The notes beneath the pieces were generated by a model. The model searched no databases. It saw nothing but the letters and a program-made list of their open reading frames with translations, and was not told the DNA's origin. A stretch of DNA of 12,304 nt from Thermogutta sp. (lineage in GTDB: Bacteria > Planctomycetota > Planctomycetia > Pirellulales > Thermoguttaceae). The position numbers and the translations under genes were made by a program. The stretch spans positions 1-12,304 of the forward strand of contig JAAZNR010000752.1 in NCBI GenBank assembly GCA_012798155.1, given 5' to 3'. Of this stretch, positions 1-7,277 are shown one piece after another (positions within the stretch are counted from its first letter, which is position 1; each line of letters opens with the position of its first letter).

Positions 1-116
1 CACGCGCCGTCGGGCAAGCCGGCAAGCGCGCCGAGCGGCCGGGTGGCTGGGGTCGTAGCGCAGCGAAGCCCCCAGACGCCGGCCTTCGCATCGCTTCCCG
101 GGGCGTGAACGGCTAC
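1..116. repeat. Truncated end of an IS66-like dispersed element (left edge of window)
   Basis: The last 16 bases (101-116) read GGGCGTGAACGGCTAC. Their reverse complement, GTAGCCGTTCACGCCC, closely matches the ends of two complete elements at 1931-2076 and 7278-7585. The segment therefore looks like the right-hand end of another member whose left end lies outside the window. It also contains a stem, CTGGGG at 47-52 pairing with CCCCAG at 70-75, with a 17-nt loop. There is no coding sense. The 82 bases from 117 to 198 hold only small hairpins (GCACCG 136-141 with CGGTGC 156-161, and the one listed separately). The partner end and its target duplication cannot be checked here. Confidence 0.5.
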
Positions 117-171
117 GATTCGCCGGTTCGACCTCGCACCGCGATCTACGGTCGTCGGTGCGGGGAACGGC

Positions 172-189
172 GGGCGGGATCACCCGCCC
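172..189 (-). terminator. Hairpin just past the beta-propeller gene, possible terminator
   Basis: A perfect 7-bp GC-rich stem (GGGCGGG at 172-178 with CCCGCCC at 183-189) and a 4-nt loop begin 9 bases past the minus-strand stop codon at 199-201. The position fits a transcription terminator for that gene. No T-tract follows it in the minus direction, so it is not a classical intrinsic terminator; it may instead protect the 3' end or be incidental. Confidence 0.4.
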
Positions 190-198
190 ACGAACGGA

Positions 199-1713
199 TC
201 ACCGGAAGGGATCATCAATATCTTCGGCGGGCGGCGGCGGGGGAGCCGGTTCCTCCGCAGCCGCCGGCTCCTCCTGCGGCGACTCGGGTTTCTCGATTTC
301 CGTCACGATGGGGACGTGGTACAGCGGCTGCTCCAGATCGATTTCACGCAAGCACTGAATCAGGCCGGACTTGTCGGCAAGATAGATCCGGTCCGTTTCA
401 CTGTTGGTGATCTGAAAGTGGAAGGCCGCGATATCCAGTTGTCCGAGTCGCGCTCCGCTTTCCTTATCGAGATACACCAGTTGGCCCAGAGCATCCCGTG
501 TGTAGACCCTCTTGGCGCTCGCGGCGATGAACTTCGTCGGTCCGCGAGTACGCCAGACGATATCCCCGCTGTCGGCCTTGACTCGGTACATGCCGCCGAA
601 GCGAGTGACCACGTAAAGCGAATCCTCGATGAGCACGGGCGGCTCTCCGATCGGTTCGCCCGTCGACAATCGCCAGAGCAGTTTTCCGTCGCGCTCATTC
701 AGGCAGAAGACGAAGCCGTCCTCGGCGGCAGCCCAGAGTTTGCCCGGTATTCCTTTCGACGCATCGCCGAATCGCACGCAGGGGGGCGCGACGATCTCCG
801 CCGTAGCGCGGAGTTGATAGACCAGTGAAAATCGATCCGCCGAGCGGAGATTGATCTCTCCGACAAACAAGAAACCGCGATCGGTGGGCCAAGCGACCCT
901 CTCGGTGCCTCGATCGGAGTGCGTGATTATCGGCTCGATGTAAATGCGGCCGAACGACTGGAGATATAGGCCGCGATCTTTGGTCTGGGCCAAACGGAGC
1001 CTCGCACCCGTCAGGTCGGCGGCCGCGGCCGCGGCAACGGCCTCCGCCGCCTGTTGGGCCGCGGCGACTTCCGGCGCGACGGCATCGGCCACGGGGGCCG
1101 CGGGAGGCACGGCCGGCTCGTTCGTCGCGGATGCGGCGGTCTCTACGGGCGTTTCGGAGTCTCCCGCATCTGCCGGCACGCTCTGCCACGCATAGGTCTG
1201 CATCTCCGGCGTTTCCCACTGGAATGCGTAAGACTCGATTTTCCCGCCCGGCCGGGGAACATAGACTCGGCTGGGGCTGATGGCCGGCCCCGCCCCCGGC
1301 GTCCCTTCCAGCTCGCGTTTCCACAATATCTCGCCCGTGTAACGATTCACGACATAGATGGTGCTGCCGTTCGTAACGGCGATGAGATGAGTCCCGGTCG
1401 TCGGTTTCAAACTCAGAAGTTGTGGATCTCCAACTTGAACGGTCCATAACGTCTTTCCCGTCTCGGCGTCGATCGCCGTGAGAACGGACCGGCTCGAGAG
1501 CGCGAACACGGTGCCGCGGTCGAGCAAGACATACTTCAACCGACCGGATCCCGCATCGATACCGGCGACGTTGAACCAGGGCGTGGTCAAACCGTGGGCC
1601 CGTGCCTGGAGATGCGTGATCAAATCCGCCGCGGCCGCCGTCCGCGGAACCTGCCCGCTCGCCCCGATTACGGCCGCAATCAGCACTAACCATGGGAGCC
1701 GAAGAGTTGCCAT
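199..1713 (-). CDS. Exported PQQ-type beta-propeller repeat protein
   Basis: 504 aa. Residues 1-29 form a signal peptide (MATLRLPWLV, a hydrophobic stretch, then an alanine-rich cleavage zone near 25-29), so the protein is probably periplasmic or otherwise outside the cytoplasm. Beta-propeller blades of the PQQ/BamB-like class recur, each with a turn of the form D/N-x-x-x-G-x-x-x-W: IDAETGKTLW (81-90), VNRYTGEILW (122-131), LNERDGKLLW (338-347) and VKADSGDIVW (378-387), with a weaker one near 415-426. An alanine/proline/glutamate-rich linker (about 183-233) splits the propeller, and residues 474-500 form a Pro/Glu/Ala-rich tail ending in DDPFR. Such propellers act as scaffolds or as quinoprotein dehydrogenases. 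No dehydrogenase catalytic motif was recognised, so a binding or scaffold role is more likely. The ATG is preceded by GTGAGGA about 5 nt upstream. It is divergent from the giant gene at 2194. Confidence 0.85.
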   Translation of the reverse strand: MATLRLPWLVLIAAVIGASGQVPRTAAAADLITHLQARAHGLTTPWFNVAGIDAGSGRLKYVLLDRGTVFALSSRSVLTAIDAETGKTLWTVQVGDPQLLSLKPTTGTHLIAVTNGSTIYVVNRYTGEILWKRELEGTPGAGPAISPSRVYVPRPGGKIESYAFQWETPEMQTYAWQSVPADAGDSETPVETAASATNEPAVPPAAPVADAVAPEVAAAQQAAEAVAAAAAADLTGARLRLAQTKDRGLYLQSFGRIYIEPIITHSDRGTERVAWPTDRGFLFVGEINLRSADRFSLVYQLRATAEIVAPPCVRFGDASKGIPGKLWAAAEDGFVFCLNERDGKLLWRLSTGEPIGEPPVLIEDSLYVVTRFGGMYRVKADSGDIVWRTRGPTKFIAASAKRVYTRDALGQLVYLDKESGARLGQLDIAAFHFQITNSETDRIYLADKSGLIQCLREIDLEQPLYHVPIVTEIEKPESPQEEPAAAEEPAPPPPPAEDIDDPFR

Positions 1714-1830
1714 CGAATCCTCACACCTTCTGCACGACGGTTTACGATCCGGACAGGCGCAGGCACCGCCGCCGGGTGTGGTCCGGGGGCCGGATCAAAC
1801 ACGCAACGATCGACGAAACACCCTTCCCCT

Positions 1831-1836
1831 ATGATA
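1831..1836 (-). promoter_or_regulatory. Possible -10 box for the beta-propeller gene
   Basis: On the minus strand this reads TATCAT, an acceptable sigma70-type -10, about 118 bases before the ATG at 1713. No convincing -35 hexamer lies 16-18 bases upstream (TTCTAG or TTTCTA at best), so this is a weak candidate. Confidence 0.2.
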
Positions 1837-1894
1837 ATCGGGAACCCCGGCGACTAGAAACGTTTTTCTCGTTTCTCGCCCCCCGGCCGATTTT

Positions 1895-1903
1895 TGGTAC
1901 ACT
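1895..1903 (+). promoter_or_regulatory. Possible extended -10 promoter toward the giant gene
   Basis: TGGTACACT matches an extended -10 (TGn followed by a TATAAT-like hexamer) in a locally AT-richer stretch, about 290 bases upstream of the ATG at 2194. No good -35 is seen, which is tolerated for extended -10 promoters. If it is the native promoter, the element at 1931-2076 was inserted between promoter and gene and now forms part of the 5' leader. Confidence 0.25.
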
Positions 1904-1930
1904 AACAGGCATCCTTCGTTTTCGTGGAGG

Positions 1931-2076
1931 GTAACCGTTCACGGGGCGGCGGCGGGCACATTTTTCGAGCCGGTGCGGGCCGCGAAACGTACCCGGCCCA
2001 TTCGCGCCCCAAGTCGCCAGGCCCATTTTCGCGGGCTTCGCTGGGAGAATCTGGGATACTCCCCGTGAACGGTTAC
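1931..2076. mobile_element. MITE-like element, 146 bp, IS66-like ends, 8-bp target duplication
   Basis: The element starts with GTAACCGTTCACGGGG (1931-1946) and ends with its exact reverse complement CCCCGTGAACGGTTAC (2061-2076). The same 8 bases, CGTGGAGG, abut both sides (1923-1930 and 2077-2084), as expected for a target-site duplication. The IS66 family is known for ends beginning GTAA and for 8-bp duplications, so a non-autonomous IS66-type element is the best reading. The 114-bp core has no plausible gene. It contains GGCCCATT twice (1995-2002, 2020-2027), GC-rich arms, and short self-complementary pieces. Each end also has a small internal palindrome, CCGT-TC-ACGG. It lies 117 bp upstream of the giant gene and could affect its expression. 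The rest of the divergent region (1714-1922, 2085-2193) shows nothing beyond the weak promoter candidates. Confidence 0.8.
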
Positions 2077-2193
2077 CGTGGAGGAAACGCCTTCGCGTCG
2101 GCCGGACCGCGACCACGCCCGGTGCCTTGGCAGGGGAGGGCAACCAGGCTCGACGCAGTATCGAGAATCAAGGGATTGTGAGAAGCAAAGCTT

Positions 2194-5100
2194 ATGTCAA
2201 CTGATCGGGACCAATCCGCCGGATCGGAGAGCACCCCCGCCCCGTCCCCAGTGGAAGTTGTGTTGGGTTACCTCAACTTTTCCGACGGGACACGAGATCC
2301 GCAGTTTTTCGCCGCGATGAACCGGCTGTTTGCCGAGGTATTCGGCGCAACCGGATCTCCGGCCGCCTACCACGATGCTCCGGCCGCCGAGCACGATGCA
2401 ACGGCGACCGAGCCAGCGCCGTGGTCGCCCCTCGTCAGGCGCCTGCAAGACGCCATACCGGTTCTCCAGGCCCGGGGAGGGGCCTTTTCCGACGTGGGCC
2501 GCGCCCAAGCCGCTCTGGCCGGCGTCTTCGACGGACTCATCCCGGCCTACCTGGATTTCCACAAGGATCTCTTGGGATACGGGCACGCGACCTCGCTGTG
2601 CAGCCCCTTCCTTCTAGCCCGCTTCTGCGAGGCGGTTCTCCAAGCCCGGGCGGAAGACGAAGAGGCCTCGCAACAAGCCACGGTTCGCGCGGCGTTGGCC
2701 AAGGTCAACGACTACGTAGGATACCGTCCCACGGCGGTCCTGGCGGGTAACCGGGCAACGAAACCCTACGCACACGAATTCGTCTGCCCCATCCCCCTGT
2801 ACGTACAAGGGGCCGGCACGGCCTGCGGCCGGTATCACGACCTCATGGAACGTGCGGTGCAAATCCTTGCTACGATCGATGAGTCGCTCCGAGAGCAATT
2901 CTATTTTCAGATCGAGAACCTCGAGGAAATCGCGCTCGACCCGCGGGGATTGGATCAGGAACATCCGGCGTGTTTCCGTCCCAACTACCAGTTCGGCCTG
3001 TGGGATCCGCACAGTCTGAACGAGCGAGGCTGCTACCGGCGGCTGATTTTGCACGATCAGCCCCTGGAAATCGCCCTGAGATGGGCGACCCGTGCCGACC
3101 CAACCGAAGGTACCGACCCATGGTTCGAAGCCGCCGCCGTGCTCGCCGGCACGATGCTGATGGGCGCGGCCGTCTGGGGACCGTATCCCGGGGCCTTGAT
3201 GTCCACGACCAATCTCTCCGAATTGCTCGCACGGATCGCCAAGGCACGGGATGATTTCTACCTTCGGCTGCTGCCATCCCGAGGGGAGACGTACGGCTCG
3301 GCTTTGGCAAGCGAGATCGTAGCTCGCGGGCGTCCTTTCGACGCCGTCCGGCAGTTTCTGAATACGACCCTGGCGGAGTACCGATCATCCCAGGTCCACG
3401 CCTCCGGCCTGGCTCGCATCATGGCACAATTGGGGGCCGTTGACGCGGCCAAGACCGCCTCCGCGCGTCTGCGTTCTTCCACGGCCGCTGTCCGTGCCGA
3501 CATCGTCATTCGATTGGGAGCCGCGGAATCGCATTTGCGGCAAAAGCAACTTCGCGATTGCTTGACGGAATTGAACGAATCCGTGCGCATGATCCGTTCC
3601 GCCGTGGAGTGCGGGGCGTTGGGCGATCCCTGGAACGTTTTGGGCCTGGGCGGCCGTTTCCCGATCTTCGAATGGAGCTTGGAAGGCCCCATCGACCCTC
3701 GCCTGACCCTTCTGATCTATCTCATGGACAAGCTTTTTCAGCTCTTCGCTTCCTTGCGGCGTCACGCCGCCGCGGCCGATGCAGGGGCAATCGAAGACGA
3801 AGCCAAGCGGCGGATGGAAGAGACGGCGGAATGGTGGGACCGATTCGCCACGGCCGAAGTCTCGGATCTGGACGGTTTTCGCGGACAAGACGTTTGCGAC
3901 GCCGCCCAACAGGTCGCCGAGGTGATCCACGCCTGGCGCGAGGAACGCAAGGCCGCCGGGGACACCGCCTTTTGGAAGCGTCATGTCTCCCGTATCCGAT
4001 CCACCGATAGCCTGGCGTTGTTGGTGGACACCCTGCTCGATCAAAACGACCGCGAGGCCGCCATGGCGCTGTTGGTGTATTGGATCGGCCGCGCGAATGA
4101 GCTGGGATTGCACGGGACCCTGAACTCCTTCGCCGCGCTGGCGTACCGTTGGTTCCGGCCGCTGTGGTTGGCGGACGACCCCGCCGTGGGAGATCGGCGT
4201 AAACGCTGGTTCGAGGTTCGCAAGTTCCTGGATTATCTGGAAGCCAATGCGGGCAGCTTGTGGGAAGTCCCGTCGCTGAAGGAGTTGCTGGGGGCGACGG
4301 CCGCCGGTTCGGCGGACAACTCCGCCGCAATCGAACCGCAGCACGAAGATTCGCTTTGGCAAGCGGCGTACGAGGGCGTGGTCTTCCGTGACAGCGCCGA
4401 CGACGGGGTGGACGGTATTTTGGAGGACGCGGGCGAGCCGCTGGAAAACTTCGAGCTGAGCCGCGCGTTCGAGGAGCTTCGCCGGCGCATCGGATTTCTC
4501 TTCACCGTTCTCATCCTGCGGGAATTGGCGGCGGCGGCCTTCAGCAGCCTGCAATACGACGATCCCGAGGTCAGCGAAGTTTTTATCGAGTGGCACCGTC
4601 ACGTCTTCCGCATCGAGGAGTCGCTGCTCCGCCTGGCGGAAGATTTGCGAGGCTATCCCTTGGGAGACCCGGGAGCGACTCCGCAACGCCTTGCGGAATA
4701 CGACAACCGCCGCAAACTCCGCGACACGCTCGCGGAGAGGGTCGCATTGGCGGCGATCCAGGCCGGCGATACCCGCCGATTTCTGGCCGCGGCCTTGCCG
4801 GAAGCCCTGCACCCAAGCGTCGCCTCGCGCCGGGAAAACGATTGGGCCTGGGAAGAGGACTTCGTCGTCTTATTGCGGACCCTGCTTCACCATCAACTGG
4901 AGTCGCTGGAGTCGGCTTGGGCCGACTTTCTGATCGGGATGCGGCAGTGCAAACTGCTTTACACTCCGGTTTGGCGCGGGGGCCGCCCCCGGCAGTATGT
5001 CGGCAGAAAATCGCTCTACCGATGCCTGGCCACGGCCACCGCGATGGTGTTGCGCCGGGGTCTGGTCGGCCCCGCTCTCAACGCTCTAAGCCTGCTCCGC

Positions 5101-6249
5101 GAGGCCGAGAAGCAAAGCGCGGGTCAAGGCGGCCAGGTGTCCGAAATGGAGCTCGTCATCCGTACCCTCACCGAGAGCGTCGCCCAGTCTCTGCTCACCG
5201 CCGGGCGCGACGCGGATCTCGACGAAACGGTGGGCGGGACGCGGCGACCCGGCCTCTTCCAATCGCTCTGGTGGGCCGCCTCGCGCTTGCAACGAGCTTG
5301 GCCCGAACTCACCGCCGAAATCTACATCTCGATCGTGGAAACCGTGGGATCGGCGAAAGAATGGGAACACATCACCCGATTCATTCGCACTTACGGCGGC
5401 GAAATCTTTACTCAAGAGTTCTTGGATTACGAACATTTGCGCGGCATCGCCTTGACGGGAGCCGGCCGCTTCTTGCAAGAACTGGATCGAAGCGGAAATC
5501 GCCCCGAATGGCGCTTGCTGCGAGATATCCGCCAGGGCAAGATTTCGCTCGTTCAGGCGGCAAAGAATCTGCAATTCATCGCCGAAATCATCCTGGAAAA
5601 CTACGCCGAATACGCGGACTACAATAGCCTCACCACGCAATCGGACTACGGCGAAAACCTGCATTGCCTCCTGGATTTCCTGGCCTTGAAGGAACGATTC
5701 ACTCGCATGGAGTGGAATCTGACGCCTTACCTGGTCTTCTACGATCAACTCCTGCAAAAAGGTTTATGGTCTCTCGCCGACCGTTGGGAAAAAGGCGTGG
5801 TGGAAGAAACCGCGGCGACGGTCTCGGAATTGCAAGAGGCCTATTCCCAACTCTCGCGGCATCACGGCATCCGCCTTCTCGTCTTGGAGGAAACGCTGCG
5901 GGACGGTTTTCGCGGCATCCTCTTACGGCGTCGCATGGCGGCCCTGGCCCACAAGGCCGTGCATCTCCAGGACGCCGGCCGGCGTCACGAATCGCTCGAC
6001 AAGTTGTGGCACGCCATCGAGGAATACGGCGTCCGTCACACCGTGATGGGAGCATCGGCCCCGTCGTGGCTGTTGGAGCTTGAGGACCACCTGAATCGGG
6101 CGTCCCAGTTCGGCGACGAGATCGAAGGCGGCTGGCTCCAATTGCTGGAAGCCAACGGCGCCGGCCCACGACACGTCCTCTCCGCGGAGGAAATCTTGGC
6201 AGGGCTGGATGCCTGGGAGATCGGCAAACGGCGCTCGCGGCGCCGGTGA
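2194..6249 (+). CDS. Large unrecognised, mostly helical protein
   Basis: 1351 aa, not assignable to a family from the sequence alone. There is no signal peptide and no clear transmembrane segment, so it is probably cytoplasmic. A low-complexity Ala/Asp/Glu stretch spans about 52-76. The segment 260-330 is rich in aromatics and conserved-looking turns (YQFGLWDPHSLNERGCYRR at 265-283), and another at 720-770 has an acidic linker followed by a hydrophobic helix. Much of the rest, for example 365-475 and 605-660, reads as successive amphipathic helices spaced like TPR/alpha-solenoid repeats, without clean consensus motifs. The tail is basic (KRRSRRR). No Walker, kinase, protease, nuclease or glycosyltransferase motif was seen. 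The ATG at 2194 has only weak ribosome-binding sequence upstream (GAGAAG). The frame is intact throughout. A scaffold or protein-interaction role is conceivable but inferred only from the helical character. Confidence 0.85.
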   Translation: MSTDRDQSAGSESTPAPSPVEVVLGYLNFSDGTRDPQFFAAMNRLFAEVFGATGSPAAYHDAPAAEHDATATEPAPWSPLVRRLQDAIPVLQARGGAFSDVGRAQAALAGVFDGLIPAYLDFHKDLLGYGHATSLCSPFLLARFCEAVLQARAEDEEASQQATVRAALAKVNDYVGYRPTAVLAGNRATKPYAHEFVCPIPLYVQGAGTACGRYHDLMERAVQILATIDESLREQFYFQIENLEEIALDPRGLDQEHPACFRPNYQFGLWDPHSLNERGCYRRLILHDQPLEIALRWATRADPTEGTDPWFEAAAVLAGTMLMGAAVWGPYPGALMSTTNLSELLARIAKARDDFYLRLLPSRGETYGSALASEIVARGRPFDAVRQFLNTTLAEYRSSQVHASGLARIMAQLGAVDAAKTASARLRSSTAAVRADIVIRLGAAESHLRQKQLRDCLTELNESVRMIRSAVECGALGDPWNVLGLGGRFPIFEWSLEGPIDPRLTLLIYLMDKLFQLFASLRRHAAAADAGAIEDEAKRRMEETAEWWDRFATAEVSDLDGFRGQDVCDAAQQVAEVIHAWREERKAAGDTAFWKRHVSRIRSTDSLALLVDTLLDQNDREAAMALLVYWIGRANELGLHGTLNSFAALAYRWFRPLWLADDPAVGDRRKRWFEVRKFLDYLEANAGSLWEVPSLKELLGATAAGSADNSAAIEPQHEDSLWQAAYEGVVFRDSADDGVDGILEDAGEPLENFELSRAFEELRRRIGFLFTVLILRELAAAAFSSLQYDDPEVSEVFIEWHRHVFRIEESLLRLAEDLRGYPLGDPGATPQRLAEYDNRRKLRDTLAERVALAAIQAGDTRRFLAAALPEALHPSVASRRENDWAWEEDFVVLLRTLLHHQLESLESAWADFLIGMRQCKLLYTPVWRGGRPRQYVGRKSLYRCLATATAMVLRRGLVGPALNALSLLREAEKQSAGQGGQVSEMELVIRTLTESVAQSLLTAGRDADLDETVGGTRRPGLFQSLWWAASRLQRAWPELTAEIYISIVETVGSAKEWEHITRFIRTYGGEIFTQEFLDYEHLRGIALTGAGRFLQELDRSGNRPEWRLLRDIRQGKISLVQAAKNLQFIAEIILENYAEYADYNSLTTQSDYGENLHCLLDFLALKERFTRMEWNLTPYLVFYDQLLQKGLWSLADRWEKGVVEETAATVSELQEAYSQLSRHHGIRLLVLEETLRDGFRGILLRRRMAALAHKAVHLQDAGRRHESLDKLWHAIEEYGVRHTVMGASAPSWLLELEDHLNRASQFGDEIEGGWLQLLEANGAGPRHVLSAEEILAGLDAWEIGKRRSRRR

Positions 6250-6265
6250 AGGGCTTTCCCCGGTT

Positions 6266-6375
6266 CCTAATTTTACCGCGCAGGATAAGAAGCTGGGCAA
6301 ACTGAGGTACGCAGCGTTGTGAGTCTGCGTAAAATCGGTAAGCCGGCTTCGGCGATCCTGCGCAGTAAAACTAGG
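6266..6375. repeat. Large imperfect palindrome between the giant gene and the methyltransferase gene
   Basis: The 21 bases at 6266-6286 and 6355-6375 are reverse complements with two mismatches; the core arm is TTTTACCGCGCAGGAT (6271-6286) against ATCCTGCGCAGTAAAA (6355-6370). Inside, GAAGCTGGGC (6289-6298) pairs imperfectly with AGCCGGCTTC (6341-6350), and TACGCAG (6308-6314) pairs perfectly with CTGCGTA (6325-6331) around a 10-nt loop. The whole 110 bp can therefore fold into one long hairpin. The flanks CCCCGGTT (6258-6265) and CCCGGCTT (6376-6383) agree at 6 of 8 positions, a weak hint of an old target duplication. It could be a palindromic MITE, a transcription attenuator/terminator after the giant gene, or an RNA processing site. 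Confidence 0.65.
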
Positions 6376-6389
6376 CCCGGCTTCGATTC

Positions 6390-6394
6390 GGAGG
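6390..6394 (+). promoter_or_regulatory. Shine-Dalgarno site that fixes the methyltransferase start
   Basis: GGAGG lies 8 nt before the ATG at 6403. It is the best ribosome-binding site in the window and favours this ATG over the GTG at 6319, which lies inside the palindrome loop region and has no comparable site. Confidence 0.7.
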
Positions 6395-6402
6395 CTGGTC
6401 GC

Positions 6403-7260
6403 ATGGCTGTGCACGATCGGATCACGAGTCTTCGCAATCCGACGATCAAGGCCGTCCGAGCATTGCGCGACGGAAGAAAGCGGATCAAATCCGGCCGCAT
6501 GATCGTCCACGGCCTGCGAGAAATTTCCCGCGCGGTCGCCGCCGGCGTCGGGTTCGAGTACGTATTTTTTTGTCCCTCGCTGATGGACGAAGCCGGCCGG
6601 CGCCTGTTCGAAGAATTGCAGTCGCGCGGCGCCCCGCTGATCGAAGTTACGCCGCCGATCATCGAAGGATTGGCCTTCGGGGACCGCGCGGAGGCCGTGG
6701 TGGCGGTGGCCGGGTCGCCGCATCGTGAATTGAAAGATTTTCGACCCGCCCGCCCCGACGAGCCTCCGCTGATCGCGGTCGTCGAGGGCGTGGAAAAGCC
6801 GGGCAACCTCGGGGCGGTCATCCGTTCCGCGGACGGGGCGGGGGCAGGGGGGGTCATCGCGGCCGATTTGCGGACCGACCTTTTCAACCCCAACGTGATT
6901 CGGGCCAGCCTCGGAACCGTCTTCTCGATGCCCACCGCCGTCGCTTCCGGTGAGGAGGTCCTCGCCTGGCTCCGCGATCGCGGAATTGTCGCCTATGCCG
7001 CCCGGGTGGACGCCGAAAAGGAGTATTGGCAAGCCGACTTCACAATGCCTTCCGCCATCGTGCTGGGCAACGAAGCCGAGGGTTTAAGCCGATGTTGGTC
7101 GGGACCGGGCGTGGAACCCGTGCGGCTACCCATGCTGGGACTGGCCGACAGCCTGAACGTCTCCGCCGCGGCCGCCATCTTGCTCTATGAGGCCCGTCGT
7201 CAAAGGAGCCGGGGCGAGGCGAATCCGCCGAGACCGCCTCTTTCACGCCGGCGGTTTTAG
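6403..7260 (+). CDS. SpoU/TrmH-family RNA 2'-O-ribose methyltransferase
   Basis: 285 aa from the ATG at 6403. SpoU-family (SPOUT fold) enzymes transfer a methyl group from S-adenosylmethionine to a ribose 2'-OH in rRNA or tRNA. Residues 1-95 form the N-terminal substrate-binding part typical of this family, starting ITSLRNPTIKAVRALRDGRK. The three family motifs are present: motif 1, GNLGAVIRSADGAGAGGVI at 134-152 with the conserved Asn and Arg; motif 2, VLGNEAEGLS at 220-229; and motif 3, PMLGLADSLNVSAAAAILLY at 243-262, which forms the AdoMet-binding trefoil knot. SLGTVFSMP (169-177) between them is also typical. The target nucleotide cannot be deduced; the layout resembles the TsnR/YsgA/RlmB-like group. 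An upstream GTG (6319) would add 28 residues without family similarity and is rejected. It is 153 bp downstream of the giant gene on the same strand, separated by the palindrome. Confidence 0.93.
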   Translation: MAVHDRITSLRNPTIKAVRALRDGRKRIKSGRMIVHGLREISRAVAAGVGFEYVFFCPSLMDEAGRRLFEELQSRGAPLIEVTPPIIEGLAFGDRAEAVVAVAGSPHRELKDFRPARPDEPPLIAVVEGVEKPGNLGAVIRSADGAGAGGVIAADLRTDLFNPNVIRASLGTVFSMPTAVASGEEVLAWLRDRGIVAYAARVDAEKEYWQADFTMPSAIVLGNEAEGLSRCWSGPGVEPVRLPMLGLADSLNVSAAAAILLYEARRQRSRGEANPPRPPLSRRRF

Positions 7261-7277
7261 GGACGGCGATCGGCCGC

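Noticed and set aside
1931..2076. REP/BIME (RAYT-type) interpretation of the GTAA/GTAG ends with small palindromes
   Set aside because: The CCGT-TC-ACGG mini-palindrome and occasional GTAG do resemble REP heads, but RAYT/IS200-type movement leaves no target duplication, and two elements here have 8-bp flanking repeats.
3385..4812. 475-codon open frame on the minus strand inside the giant gene
   Set aside because: It is a shadow in high-GC coding DNA. The plus-strand frame is continuous over 1351 codons with a natural protein-like composition, while this one is Gln/Arg/Gly-rich and lacks domain-like sequence.
6319..6402. Longer methyltransferase starting at the GTG at 6319
   Set aside because: The extra 28 residues come from the palindrome, do not resemble the family N-terminus, and lack a ribosome-binding site, whereas GGAGG precedes the ATG at 6403.
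5923..7032. 369-codon minus-strand frame spanning the giant gene end and the methyltransferase
   Set aside because: It overlaps antisense to clear SpoU motifs and crosses the palindromic spacer; the translation is low in hydrophobic structure and shows no family.
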